From contig NC_053041.3 of NCBI RefSeq assembly GCF_002575655.3, positions 376,943,054 through 377,007,053 of the forward strand: DNA of 64,000 nucleotides. Direction: 5' to 3'. The notes beneath the pieces were generated by a model. The model searched no databases and had not been told where the DNA came from. It saw only the letters and a program-made list of their open reading frames with translations. The first letter of the stretch is position 1. Every line of letters starts with the position of its first letter. This document shows, piece after piece, positions 23,799-36,485 of the stretch. Both the position numbers and the translations under genes were made by a program. The stretch comes from Aegilops tauschii subsp. strangulata (lineage: Eukaryota > Streptophyta > Magnoliopsida > Poales > Poaceae).

Positions 23799-24977
23799 GG
23801 TCAGCGGTCATACTTTCCGTCGCCGGCGGTAAATCGGAAGAAATGACGCATGTGGGTAGGGAGTTCTGTGGGTATCGAACAAGACCTAGGATAAGTTCTG
23901 AATCTGAACCTGTACGCCCCACAAGCTGTTTTACTTTTTTTCTTGAGAGAAATGCGAGCTATGCTTATAATAACTTTGAAAATAATTATATAGTGTGGTG
24001 ACCTTGTCTCCGATGGGACTACACAAAAATTTGGGCATGTGCATGCTCCATACGTGGGCTATGCGTAATTGGGTTCAGACTTTTGTGTACCGTAAGCTAT
24101 ACAATAATATGAACCCAATTTTCCCTCAGAAAAATGAGGGTTCAATTACTTTTTTCTAACACAGGATTCAACTACTTCTTCGTCGTGTAATACGTAGATC
24201 CGATCACACGTAAAATAAAAATCCAAGACATAAGCGATCCTAAATAGCTCATACATACATATCATACTAAAAGTAAGAAATGCAAAGTGTACTAATAATC
24301 CAAACTGCAAACTGAAGGGTGTTCGAAATACATATAATCGAAGGAATATAGAAAGATAAGCGATAGTGGTGTTGAAGCCAAAAACAATTCCAAATTGAAG
24401 GTCAACGTAATATCATATAAATATGTCCTTCATTTTCCAAGTAAAAATATGTGTACAAATCTTGCCATCGAAATACACACAGCTCCCAATAAAGATTCTG
24501 AATAGATGGATATAAATCATGTAGAGGACAAATAAGTGAATAAAAGAATTGTTGCACAAGTACGTGCAATGGATGAAAAGCCTTCAGTCAGAAGGAAAGA
24601 TATGTTACGAATGTATGTTATATATATATGAAAGAATATATAATTTCAAATATATAAACCTAATTGAAATTTGTGACAATACAAATATGAAAACAAAAAT
24701 ATAGCTATGGCAAGTCAAAACTCTATAACCAGTATATTGTAAGGAATTTTTTAGATATATCTTATTTGAATTATTACAACATTGATACACATTTGTTGTT
24801 GCTCTCATGGATTAGGACCATTTAGTGGATAGGCGAGAAAGGGAACAAAAAAGCTGAGGAACCTAAAAAATAGAAGGAGATAACCAAAACTAAAATAACG
24901 GTGAGAAGATAAAAAAATATGGGGACTTCAATACAAATATAAATTTAACTTTGATAAAAAAATTGACCAAAGTCTAG
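23799..24977. other. Unassigned AT-rich DNA between the Copia array and a Helitron-like end
   Basis: I see no convincing coding frame here. The sequence is AT-rich from about 24180 and has no clear repeat structure. It could be the body of the Helitron whose 3' end follows; no 5' Helitron terminus was found inside the window, so it might lie left of the Copia array. Confidence 0.4.
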
Positions 24978-25006
24978 CCGCGCAAATGCGCGGGTGCATC
25001 CGCTAG
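24978..25006 (+). mobile_element. Helitron-like 3' terminus
   Basis: A perfect 7-bp stem CCGCGCA/TGCGCGG with a 2-nt loop (24978-24993) is followed 9 nt later by CTAG (25003-25006) and then T. A GC-rich hairpin about 10 nt before a terminal CTRR, with insertion before T, is the signature of Helitron 3' ends. Only this end is supported; a 5' TC end and any Rep/helicase gene were not seen. Confidence 0.6.
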
Positions 25007-28000
25007 TTATTGATATGAAAGAAGAAAACATTAGATTTCAATTTCCGTTAAGGAAGGGCATGGAACACTTTCCAAGAAAGAAAATTAAGTTGCCATATGA
25101 ATCTATTATGAGGTAAACTTACGGATTTAATACCAAAGATGACAATACCTAGATCTATGTTTTATGCCTAGCTAGGGGCGTTAAACAATAGTGCTTGTTG
25201 GGAGACAACCCAATTTTATTTTTATGTTTTTGGTTTTCGTTCTGTTTCTAAATAATTACACATTATTACCTCTGTATTAATTGTGTTTTGGTGTTTTAAT
25301 CAGTGTTTGAGCCAAGTAAGACCTTTGGAATACTTTGGTATATCGTTGATTTGGTTTTGCTGAAAAACAGAAACATTTGTGTCCAGTAACATAATTGTTT
25401 AAATTCACTGGAGCGTGGAAAAATTCTGAATTTTCTACACAAGATTGATATATGAATTTCCTCTGTTGTCTTAATTTTTTCAGAATTACTAGAGTTACAG
25501 AAGTATATGAAGTTTTCATATTGCTACAGACTGTTCTGTTTTTGATAGATTCTGTTTTCTATGTGTTGTTTGCTTATTTTGATGAATCTATGGGTAGTAT
25601 CGGGGGGTATGAACCATGGAGAAGTTGGAATACAGTAGATATTACACCAATATAAATTTAGAATGAGTTCACAACAGTACCTAAAGTGGTGATTTATTTT
25701 ATTATACTAACGGATCTCATGAGTTTTCTGTTGAGTTTTGTGTTGTAAAGTTTTCAAGTTTTGGATAAAGATTTGAAGGAATATGGAACAAGGAGTGGAA
25801 ATAGCCTAAGCTTGGGATGCCCAAGGCACCCCCAAGGTAATATTCAAGTACAACCAAGCATCTAATCTTGGGGATGCCCCAGATGGCATCCCCTCTTTCG
25901 TCTTCGTTCATTGGTAAATTTACTTGAGGCTATATTTTTATTCACCACATGATATGTGTTCTGCTTGGAGCATCTTATATGATATGAGTCTTTGATTTTT
26001 AGTTTTCCACAATCATCCTTGCTATACACAACTTTTGAGAGGGACACGCATGACTCGTGAATTTATTAGAATACTCTATGTGCTTCACTTATATCTTTTG
26101 AGCTAGGCAGTTTTGCTCTAGTGCTTCACTTATATCTTTTTAGAGCACATCGGTGGTTTTATTTTATAGAAATTGTTGAACTCTCATGCTTCACTTATAT
26201 TATTTTGAGAGTCTCTAAACAGCATGGTAACTTTCTTAGGTTGTGAATTTAGTCCTAATATGATGGGCATCCAAGAGGGATATAATAAAACTTTCATACA
26301 AAGAGCATTGAATACTATGAGAAGTTTGATTCCTTATGATTGTTTTGAGATATAAAGATGGTGATATTAGAGTCATGATAGTGAGTAATTGTGGATTGGT
26401 AGAAATACTTGTGTTAAAGTTTGTGATTCCCGTAGCATGCACGATGATGAACCGTTATGTGATAAAGTCGGAGCATGATTTATTTTTTGATTGTCTTCCT
26501 TATGAGTGGCGGTCGGGGATGAGCCATTGTCTTTTCCTACCAATCTATCCCCCTAGGAGCATGTGTGTAGTACTTTGTTTTGATGGATAATAATTTTTTA
26601 CAATAAGTATGTGAGTTCTTTATGACTAATGTTGAGTCCATGGATTATACGCACTCTCACCCTTCCACCTTTGCTAGCCTCTCTAGTACCGCGCAACTCT
26701 CGCCAGTGTATTACACCCACCTTATACATTCCTAAAAATAGCCACTATACCTACCTATTATGGCATTTCCATGGCATTCCGAGATATAGTGCCATGCAAC
26801 TTCCACAGTTCCGTTTTATTATGACACGTATTATCATTGTCATATTGCTTTGCATGATCGTAAGATAGCTAGCATGTTGTTTTCATGGCTTGTCCGGTTT
26901 TTATGTCATTGCTATGCTAGATCATTGCACATCCCGGTACACCGCCGGAGGCATTCATATAGTCATATTTTGTTCCAGTATCGAGTTGTAAGTAAATAAA
27001 AGTGTGATGATCATCATTATTAGAGCATTGTCCCATGTGAGGAAAGGATGATGGAAGCTATGATTCCCTCACAAGTTGGGATGAGTCTCCGGACTTTATA
27101 AAAACAAAGAGGCCAAATAAGTTCAAACAAAAAAAGAGAAAAAATTAGAGAACAGAGAGAAGGGACAATGTTACTATCCTTTTCCACACTTGTGCTTCAA
27201 AGTAGCACCATGTTCTTCATGATAGAGAGACTCCTATTTTGTCACTTTCATATACTAGTGGGAATTTTTCATTATAGAACTTGGCTTGTATATTCCAATG
27301 ACGGGCTTCCTCAAATTTCCCTAGGTCTTCATGAGTAAGAAAGTTGGATGCACACCCACTTAGTTTCTTTTTGAGCTTTCATACACTTATAGCTCTAGTG
27401 CATCCGTTGCATGGCAATCCCTACTCACTCACATTGATATCTATTGATGGGCATATCCATAGCCTGTTAATACGCCTTGTTGATGTGAGACTTTCTCCTT
27501 CTTTTTGTCTTCTCCACAACCACCATATTCTATTCCACCTATAGTGCTATATCCATGGCCCACACTCATGTATTGCGTGAAAGTTGAAAAAATTTGAGAA
27601 CACCAAAAGTATGAAACAATTGCTTGGCTTGTCATTGGGGTTGTGCGTGATAAAATATTTTGTGTGATGAAGATGGAGCATAGCCAGACTATATGATTTT
27701 GTAGGGATAACTTTCTTTTGCCATGTTATTTTCAGAAGACATGATTGCTTTATTAGTATTCTTGAAGTATTATGGTTTTCATGTCAATATTAAACTTTTG
27801 TTTTGAATCTTATGGATCTGAATATTAATGCCACAATAAAGAAGATTACATGGATAAATATGTAAGGTAGCATTCCACATGAAAAAATATGTTTTTATCA
27901 TTTACCTACTCGAGGACGGGAAGGAATTAAGCTTGGGGATGCTTGATACGTCTCCAATGTATCTATAGTTTTTTATTGTTCATTTTATTATATTATCTGT

Positions 28001-29476
28001 TTTGGATGTTTTATATGCATTAATATGATATTTTATATTATTTTTGGGACTAACCTATTAACCTAGAGCCCAGTGCCAGTTTCTGTTTTCTCCTTGTTGT
28101 TGAGTTTTACAGAAAATGAATATCAAAGGAGTCCAAACGGAATAAAACTTTACTATGATTTTTCTTGGACCAGTAAACATCCACGGAGCTTGGAGAGGGG
28201 GACGAAGCTTCCCGAGGAGGCCACAAGCCTGCCAGGCGCGCCCCGAGGGGGCGACATGAGGGCTTGTGCCCCCCCGAGTCCTCCAACCCTAATTCTTGCG
28301 CTATAAATTCCCAAATATTCCCAAACCACCAGAGGCGTCCACCAAAATACTTTTCCGCCGCCGCAAGCCTCTGTTCCCGTGAGATCCCATCTTGGGATCT
28401 TTTTCGGCACCCTGCCGGAGGGGGATTCGATCACGGAGGGCATCTACATCAACTCTATTGCCCTTCCGACGAAGCGTGAGTAGTTTACCACAGACCTATG
28501 GGTCCATAGCTAGTAGCTAGATGGCTTTTTCTCTCTCTTTGATCTTCAATACCATGTTCTCCTCGATGTTCTTGGAGTTCTATCTAATGTAATATTCTTT
28601 TGCGGTGTGTTTGTCGAGATCCGATGAATTGTGGATTTACGATCTGATTATCTATGAATATTATTTGTGTATTTCTTAACTCTTTTATGCATGATTAAAT
28701 ATCTTTGTATTTCTCTTCAAAATATAGGTTTGGTTTGGCCAACTAGATTGGTACTTCTTGTAATGGGAGAGGTGCTTAGTTTTGGGTTCAATCTTGCGGT
28801 GTCCTCACCCAGTGACAAAGTAGGGGTAGCGAGGCACGTATTATATTGTTGCCATGGGGGGGGGGGTAAAATATCGGGTTTTCATCATATTTCTTGAGTT
28901 TATCCCTCTACATCATGTCATCTTACTTAAAGCATTACTCCGTTCTTATGAACTTTATACTCTAGATGCATGCTGGATAGCGGTCGATGTGTGGAGTTAT
29001 AGTAGTAGATGCAGGGAGGAGTCGGTCTACTTGACACGGACGTGATGCCTATATTCATAATCATTGCCTTGGATATCATCATAACTTTGTGCTTTTCTAT
29101 CAATTGCTCGACAGTAATTTGTTTACCCACCGTGTCTTTTCTTTCAAGAGAGAAGCCTCTAGTGAAACCTATGGCCCTCGAGTCTATTTTCCATCATATA
29201 TTTTCAGATCTATAAACCAAAAAACCAAAAATACCTTGCTGCAATTTATTTATATTTACTTTAGTTTGCTCTTCTATTTATCTTTTATACCTATCTCTAT
29301 TAGATCTCACTCTTGTTCGAGACCGTGAAGGGATTGACAACCCAATTTTCGCGTTGAGTGCAAGTGTTTGTTAGTTTGTGCAGGTGCATAGATTGGAGAC
29401 TTGCTTGTGCCTCCTACTTTGCGGCATCACCCTTTCCTCTTCAAGGGAAAAATCAACGCAAGCTCAAGAAGTAGCA
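25007..29476 (+). mobile_element. 3' part of a Ty3/Gypsy element
   Basis: This stretch lacks gag and pol. It resembles the long non-coding region between pol and the 3' LTR of Triticeae Gypsy elements: a GGGCGTTAAAC...TTGTTGGGAGACAACCC segment near 25175-25213, three copies of a TGCTTCACTTATAT motif (about 26080, 26121 and 26189), and a polypurine tract within GGAATTAAGCTTGGGGATGC just before the LTR at 27944. No 5' LTR or TSD was found, so it is truncated, probably on the left near 25007. No gene is seen in 25007-27943. Confidence 0.65.
27944..29476 (+). repeat. Gypsy 3' LTR (TGATACGTCTCC type)
   Basis: It starts TGATACGTCTCC directly after the polypurine tract and ends ...GAAGTAGCA. A TATAAAT at 28302-28308 would be the promoter. 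Its first about 130 bp closely resemble the LTRs at 40441 and 43426, and then the sequences differ, so they are related but separate families. An 11-G run sits at 28856-28866. The right boundary is inferred from the CA ending and is less sure than the left. Confidence 0.65.
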
Positions 29477-29670
29477 AAAACAATACATCGAATGGTTCTT
29501 GAATCATTTATTGCCACCTTGAGACACCAAACTAGATACATGAAAGGAGATGCCCTTGTTTTTAAGGCCATACAACATATAAAGGTGAAATCTTGTAAGC
29601 CACGCGTTGAAGTTGGTCATGTTCAGTGGAACTGCACGAAAATAACAGCTAGTTAATCCAGCACGATGTT
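29477..29670. other. Flanking DNA left of the Copia insertion
   Basis: This short segment was continuous with 38210 onward before the Copia element at 29676 inserted. I see no recognisable gene in it. Confidence 0.4.
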
Positions 29671-29675
29671 CCATG
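29671..29675. repeat. Target-site duplication CCATG (left)
   Basis: CCATG directly precedes the LTR start TGAAGGAAAT and is repeated at 38205-38209 directly after the LTR end CCCCAACA. Confidence 0.93.
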
Positions 29676-31391
29676 TGAAGGAAATATGCCCTAGAGGCAA
29701 TAATAAAGTTATTATTTATTTCCTTATATCATGATAAATGTTTATTATTCATGCTAGAATTGTATTAACCGGAAACATAATACTTGTGTGAATACATAGA
29801 CAAACAGAGTGTCACTAGTATGCCTCTACTTGACTAGCTCGTTGATCAAAGATGGTTATGTTTCCTAGCCATAGACATGAGTTGTCATTTGATTAACGGG
29901 ATCATATTATTAGGAGAATGATGTGATTGACTTGACCCATTCCGTTAGCTTAGCATTGGATCGTTTAGTATGTTGTTATTGCTTTCTTCATGACTTATAC
30001 ATGTTCCTATGACTATGAGATTATGCAACTCCCGTTTACCGGAGGAACACTTTGTGTGCTACCAAACGTCACAACCTAACTGGGTGATTATAAAGGTGCT
30101 CTACAGGTGTCTCCAAAGGTACTTGTTGGGTTGGCATATTTCAAGATTAGGATTTGTCACTCCGATTGTCGGAGAGGTATCTCTGGGCCCACTCAGTAAT
30201 ACACATCACTATAAGCCTTGCAAGCATTGTAACTAATGAGTTAGTTGCGGGATGATGTATTACGGAACGAGTAAAGAGACTTGCCGGTAACGAGATTGAA
30301 CTAGGTATCGAGATACCGACGATCGAATCTCGGGCAAGTAACATACCGATGACAAAGGGAACAACGTATGTTGTGCGGTCTGACCGATAAAGATCTTCGT
30401 AGAATATGTGGGAGCCAATATGAGCATCCAGGTTCCGCTATTGGTTATTGACCGGAGAGGTGTCTCGGTCATGTCTACATAGTTCTCGAACCCGTAGGGT
30501 CCGCACGCTTAACGTTACGATGACGGTTATATTATGAGTTTATGTGTTTTGATGGACCGAAGGAGTTCGGAGTCCCGGATGAGATCGGGGACATGACGAG
30601 GAGTCTCGAAATGGCCGAGACGTAAAGATCGATATATTGGACGACTATATTCGGACTTCGGAAAGGTTCCGAGTGATTCGGGTATTTTTCGGAGTACCGG
30701 AGAGTTACGGGAATTCGTATTGGGCCTTAATGGGCCATACGGGAAAGGAGAGAAAGGCCCCAAAGGATGGCCGCACCCCTCCCCATGGACTAGTCCGAAT
30801 TGGACTAGGGAGGGGGGGCGCCCCCTTCCTTCTTTCTCCTTCTCCCTTCCCTTCTCCTATTCCAACAAGGAAAGGAGGAGTCCTACTCCCGGTGGGAGTA
30901 GGACTCCCCCCTTGGCGCGCCCTCCTCCTTGGCCGGCGACCTCCCCCTTGCTCCTTTATATACGGGGGCAGGGGGGCACCCCATAGACACAACACAATTG
31001 ATCATTGATCTCTTAGCCGTGTGCGGTGCCCCCCTCCACCATATTACACCTCGATAAGCTCGTAGCGGTGCTTAGGCGAAGCCCTGCGTCGGTAGAACAT
31101 CAACATTGTCACCACGCCGTCGTGCTGACGAAACTCTCCCTCAACACTCGGCTGGATCGGAGTTCGAGGGACGTCATCGAGCTGAACGTGTGCTGAACTC
31201 GAAGGTGCCGTGCATTCGGTACTTGATCGGTCGGATCGTGAAGACGTACGACTACATCAACCGCGTTGTGTTAAACGCTTCCGCTATCGGTCTACGAGGG
31301 TACGTGGACAACACTCTCCCCTCTCGTTGCTATGCATCACCATGATCTTGCGTGTGCGTAGAAAATTTTGAAATTACTATGTTCCCCAATA
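29676..31391 (+). repeat. 5' LTR of the BARE/Angela-like Copia
   Basis: The LTR is 1716 bp and starts TGAAGG. Its terminal CA has mutated to TA (CCCCAATA) while the 3' LTR keeps CCCCAACA. The TATA box TTTATATAC lies near 30954. The GC-rich U5 ends in ...GAAATTACTATGTTCC. Confidence 0.93.
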
Positions 31392-31392
31392 G

Positions 31393-31405
31393 TGGCATCT
31401 GAGCC
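31393..31405 (+). other. Primer-binding site (initiator tRNA-Met type)
   Basis: TGGCATCTGAGCC begins one base after the 5' LTR. It matches the plant initiator tRNA-Met complement TGGTATCAGAGCC at 11 of 13 positions. This contrasts with the Copia array, which has no such site. The untranslated leader 31406-32681 follows and shows no gene. Confidence 0.8.
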
Positions 31406-32681
31406 TGGTTTTATGCGTTGATGTTATATGCACGAGTAGAACACAAGTGAGTTGTGGGCGATATAAGTCATACTGCTTACCAGCATGTCATATTTTGGTT
31501 CAGCGGTATTGTGAGATGAAGCGGCCCGGACCGACATTACGCGTACGCTTACGCGAGACTGGTTTCACCGTTGCGAGCACTCGTTGCTTAAAGGTGACTG
31601 GCGGGTGTCTGTCTCTCTCACTTTAGTTGAACCGAGTGTGGCTACGCCCGGTCCTTGCGAAGGTTAAAATAGCACCAACTTGACAAACTATCGTTGTGGT
31701 TTTGATGCGTAGGTAAGAACGGTTCTTGCTAAGCCCGTAGCAGCCACGTAAAACTTGCAACAACAAAGTAGAGGACGTCTAACTTGTTTTTGCAGGGCAT
31801 GTTGTGATGTGATATGGTCAAGACATGATGCTATATTTTATTGTATGAGATGATCATGTTTTGTAACCGAGTTATCGGCAACTGGCAGGAGCCATATGGT
31901 TGTCGCTTTATTGTATGAAATGCAATCGCCATGTAATTGTTTTACTTTATCACTAAGCGGTAGCGATAGTCGTAAAAGCAATAGTTGGCGAGACGACAAC
32001 GATGCTACGATGGAGATCAAGGTGTCGCGCCGGTGACGATGGTGATCATGATGGTGCTTCGGAGATGGAGATCACAAGCACAAGATGATGATGGCCATAT
32101 CATATCACTTATATTCATTGCATGTGATGTTTATCTTTTATGCATCTTATCTTGCTTTGATTGACGGTAGCATTATAAGATGATCCCTCACTAAATTATC
32201 AAAGTATAAGTGTTCTCCCTGAGTATGCACCGTTGCGAAAGTTCTTCGTGCTGAGACACCACGTGATGATCGGGTGTGATAGGCTCTACGTTCAAATACA
32301 ACGGGTGCAAAACAGTTGCACACGCGGAATACTCAGGTTAAACTTGACGAGCCTAGCATATGCAGATATGGCCTTGGAACACAGAGACCGAAAGGTCGAG
32401 CGTGAATCATATAGTAGATATGATCAACATTGTGATGTTCACCATTGAAACTACTCCATCTCACGTGATGATCGGACATGGTTTAGTTGATATGGATCAC
32501 GTGATCACTTAGAGGATTAGAGGGATGTCTATCTAAGTGGGAGTTCTTAAGTAATATGATTAATTGAACTTGAATTTATCATGAACTTAGTCCTGATAGT
32601 ATTTTGCAAATTATGTTGTAGATCAATAGCTCACGTTGTTGCTTCCCTATGTTTATTTTGATATGTTCCTAGAGAAAAATT

Positions 32682-35600
32682 ATGTTGAAAGATGTTAGTA
32701 GCAATGATGCGGATTGGATCCGTGATCTGAGGATTATCCTCATTGCTGCACAGAAGAATTATGTCCTTGATGCACCGCTAGGTGACAGACCTATTGCAGG
32801 AGCAGATGCAGACGTTATGAACGTTTGGCTAGCTCAATATGATGACTACTTGATAGTTTAGTGCACCATGCTTAACGGCTTAGAATCGGTACTTCAAAGA
32901 CGTTTTGAACGTCATGGACCATATGAGATGTTCCAGGAGTTGAAGTTAATATTTCAAGCAAATACCCAAGTTGAGAGATATGAAGTCTCCAACAAGTTCT
33001 ATAGCTAAAAGATGGAGGAGAATAGCTCAAGCAGTGAGCATGTGCTCAGATTGTCTGGGTACTACAATCGCTTGAATCAAGTGGGAGTTAATCTTCCAGA
33101 TAAAATAGTGATTGACAGAATTCTCTAGTCACCATCACCAAGTTAGTAGAACTTCGTGATGAACTATAGTATGCAAGGGATGACGAAAGTAATTCCCGAG
33201 CTCTTCATGATGCTGAAATCGACGAAGGTAGAAATCAAGAAAAACATCAAGTGTTGATGGTTGACGAGACCACTAGTTTCAAGAAAAGGGCAAAGGGAAG
33301 AAGGGGAACTTCAAGAAGAACGGCAAGCAAGTTGCTGCTCAAGTGAAGAAGCCTAAGTCTGGTCCTAAGCCTGAGACTAAGTGCTTCTACTGCAAAGGGA
33401 CTGGTCACTGGAAGCAGAACTACCCCAAGTATTTGGTGGATAAGAAGGATGGCAAAGTGAACAAAGGTATATTGGATATACATGTTATTGATGTGTACTT
33501 TACTAGTGTTTATAGCAACCCCTCGGCATTTGATACTGGTTCAGTTGCTAAGAGTAGTAACTCGAAACGGGAGTTGCAGAATAAACAGAGACTAGTAAAA
33601 GGCGAGGTGACGATGTGTGTTGGAAGTAGTTCCAAGATTGATATGATCATCATCGCACACTCCCTATACTTTCGGGTTAGTGTTGAACCTAAATAAGTGT
33701 TATTTGGTGTTTGCGTTAAGCATGAATATGATTTGATCATGTTTGTTGCAATACGGTTATTCATTTAAATTAGAGAATAATTGTTGTTCTGTTTACATGA
33801 ATAAAACCTTCTATGGTCATACACCCAATAAAATGGTTTGTTGGATCTCGATCGTAGTGATACACATATTAATAATAATGAAGCCAAAAGATGCAAAGTT
33901 AATAATGATAGTGCAACTTATTTGTGGCACTGCCGTTTAGGTCATATTGGTGTAAAGCGCATGAAGAAACTCCATACTGATGGGATTTCGGAATCACTTG
34001 ATTATGAATCACTTGATGCTTGCGAACCGTGCCTCATGGGCAAGATGACTAAAACGCCGTTCTCCGGAACTATGGAGAGAGCAACAGATTTGTTGGAAAT
34101 CATACATACAGATGTATGTGGTCCGATGAATATTGAGGCTCGTAGCAGGTATCATTATTTTCTGACCTTCACAGATGATTTGAGCAGATATGGGTATATC
34201 TACTTAATGAAACAGAAGTCTGAAACATTTGAAAAGTTCATATAATTTCAGAGTGAAGCGGAAAATCATCGTAACAACAAAATAAAGTTTCTATGATCTG
34301 ATCGTGGAGAAGAGTATTTGAGTTACGAGTTTGGCCTTCAGTTAAAAAACAATGTGAAATAGTTTCACTACTCACGCCACCTGGAACACCACGGTGTAAT
34401 GGTGTGTCCGAACATCGTAACCGTACTTTATTAGATATGGTGCGATATATGATGTCTCTTACCGATCTACCACTATCGTTTTGGGGTTGTGCATTAGAGA
34501 CAGCTGCATTCACGTTAAATAGGGTACCATCTAAATCCGTTGAGACGACATCTTATGAACTGTGGTTTGGCAAGAAACCAAAGTTGTCGTTTCTTACAGT
34601 TTGGGGTGGCGATGCTTATGTGAAAAGGTTTCATCCTGATAAGCTCAAACCCAAATCGGAGAAATGTGTCTTCATAGGATACCCAAAGGAGATAGTTGGG
34701 TACACCTTCTATCACAGATCCGAAGGCAAGACATTCGTTGCTAAGAATGGATCCTTTCTAGAGAAGGAGTTTCTCTCGAAAGAAGTGAGTGGGAGGAAAG
34801 TAGAACTTGATGAGGTAATTGTACCTGCTCCCTTATTGGAAAGTAGTTCATCGCAGAAACCAGTTTCTGTGATGCCTATACCAATTAGTGAGGAAGTTAA
34901 TGATGATGATCATGGAACTTCAGATCAAGTTATTACTAAACCTCGTAGGTCAACCAGAGTAAGATCCGCACCAGAGTGGTACGGTAATCCTGTTCTGGAG
35001 GTTATGTTACTAGACCATGACGAACCTACGAACTATGAAGAAGCGATGGTGAGCCCAGATTCCGCAAAATGGCTTGAGGCCATGAAATCTGAGATGAGAT
35101 CCATGTATGAGAACAAAGTATGGACTTTGATTGACTTGCCCAATGATTGGCGAGCCATTGAGATTAAATGGATCTTCAAGAGGAAGACGGACGCTGATAG
35201 TAGTGTTACTATCTACAAAGCTAGAATTGTCGCAAAAGGTTTTCGACAAGTTTAAGGTGTTGACTACGATGAGAGTTTCTCACTCGTATCTATGCTTAAG
35301 TCTGTCCGAATCATGTTAGCAATTGCCGCATTTTATGAAATCTGGCAAATGGATAAACAAAACTGCATTCCTTAATGGATTTATTAAAGAAGAGTTGTAT
35401 ATGATCCAGAAGGTTTTGTCAATCCTAAAGGTGCTAAAAAAATATGCAAGCTCCAGCGATCCATCTATGGACTAGTGCAAGCATCTGAGTTGGAATATAC
35501 GCTTTGATAAGTTGATCAAAGGATATAGTTTTATACAGACTTGCGGTGAAGCCTGTATTTACAAGAAAGTGAGTGGGAGCACTACAGCATTTCTGATAAG

Positions 35601-36321
35601 TATATGTGAATGACATATTGTTGATCGGAAATAATGTAGCATTATTCTGCAAAGCATAAAGGAGTGTTTGAAAGGAGTTTTTAAAGAAAGACCTCGGTGA
35701 AGCTGCTTACATATTGAGCATCAAGATCTATAGAGATAGATCAAGACGCTTGATAAGTTTTTCAATGACTACATACCTTGACAAGATTTTGAAGTAGTTC
35801 AAAATGGAACAGTCAAAGAAAGAGTTCTTGCCTGTGTTACAAGGTGTGAAATTGAGTAAGACTCAAAGCCCGACCACGGCAGAAGATAGAAAAAGAATAA
35901 AAGTCATTCCCTATGCCTCGGCCATAGGTTCTATAAAGTATGCCATGCTGTGTACCAGATCTATTGTATACCCTACATTGATTTTGGCAAGGGAGTACAA
36001 TAGTGATCTAGGAGTAGATCACTGGACAGCGGTCAAAATTATCCTTACTGGAATAAGGATATGTTTCTCGATTATGGAAGTGAAAAAAGGTTCGTCGTAA
36101 AGGGTTACGTCGATGCAAGTTTTGACACTAATCTAGATGACTCTAAGGCTCGGTCTAGATACATATTGAAAGTGGGAGCAATTAGCTAGAGTAGCTCCAT
36201 GCAGAGCATTGTAGACATAGAAATTTGCAATATACTTACGGATCTGAATGTGACAGACCTGTTTACTAAAATTATCTCACAAGCAGAACATGATCACACC
36301 TTAGTACTCTTTGGGTGTTAA
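32682..36321 (+). pseudogene. Degenerate gag-pol of the BARE/Angela-like Copia
   Basis: The gag frame opens at 32682 (MLKDVSSNDADWIRD) and meets a TAG at 32859-32861. Later frames hold a zinc knuckle CFYCKGTGHWKQNY (near 33382) whose last Cys is Tyr, a protease with FDTGSVAK (near 33529), pre-integrase and integrase pieces (33838-34245, 34404 onward), an RT piece (to 35255) and RNase H pieces (35804-36100). Frame breaks and stops occur in every domain, including a stop in the integrase at 34243-34245. No domain is complete, so the element could only have moved with proteins from relatives, or decayed quickly after insertion. Confidence 0.9.
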
Positions 36322-36485
36322 TCACATAGAGATGTGAACTAGATTACTGACTCTAGTAAACCCTTTGGGTGATGGTCACATGACGATGTGAACTATGGGT
36401 GTTAATCACATGGTGATATGAACTATTGATGTTAAATCACATGGCGATGTGAACTAGATTATTGACTCTAGTGCAAGTGGGAGAC
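36319..36485 (+). repeat. Short inverted-repeat motifs and polypurine tract before the 3' LTR
   Basis: Four copies of a near-palindromic TCACATGRCGATGTGA-like motif occur between 36322 and 36460 (36322, 36378, 36406 and 36440 areas). The polypurine tract AAGTGGGAGAC (36475-36485) immediately precedes the LTR start. The repeats could form hairpins; their function is not known to me. Confidence 0.7.

Noticed and set aside
23799..23810. GGTCAGCGGTCA after the Copia array as proof of a target-site duplication
   Set aside because: The left flank of the array is outside the window, so the duplication cannot be tested. The internal GGTCA echo alone is not evidence.
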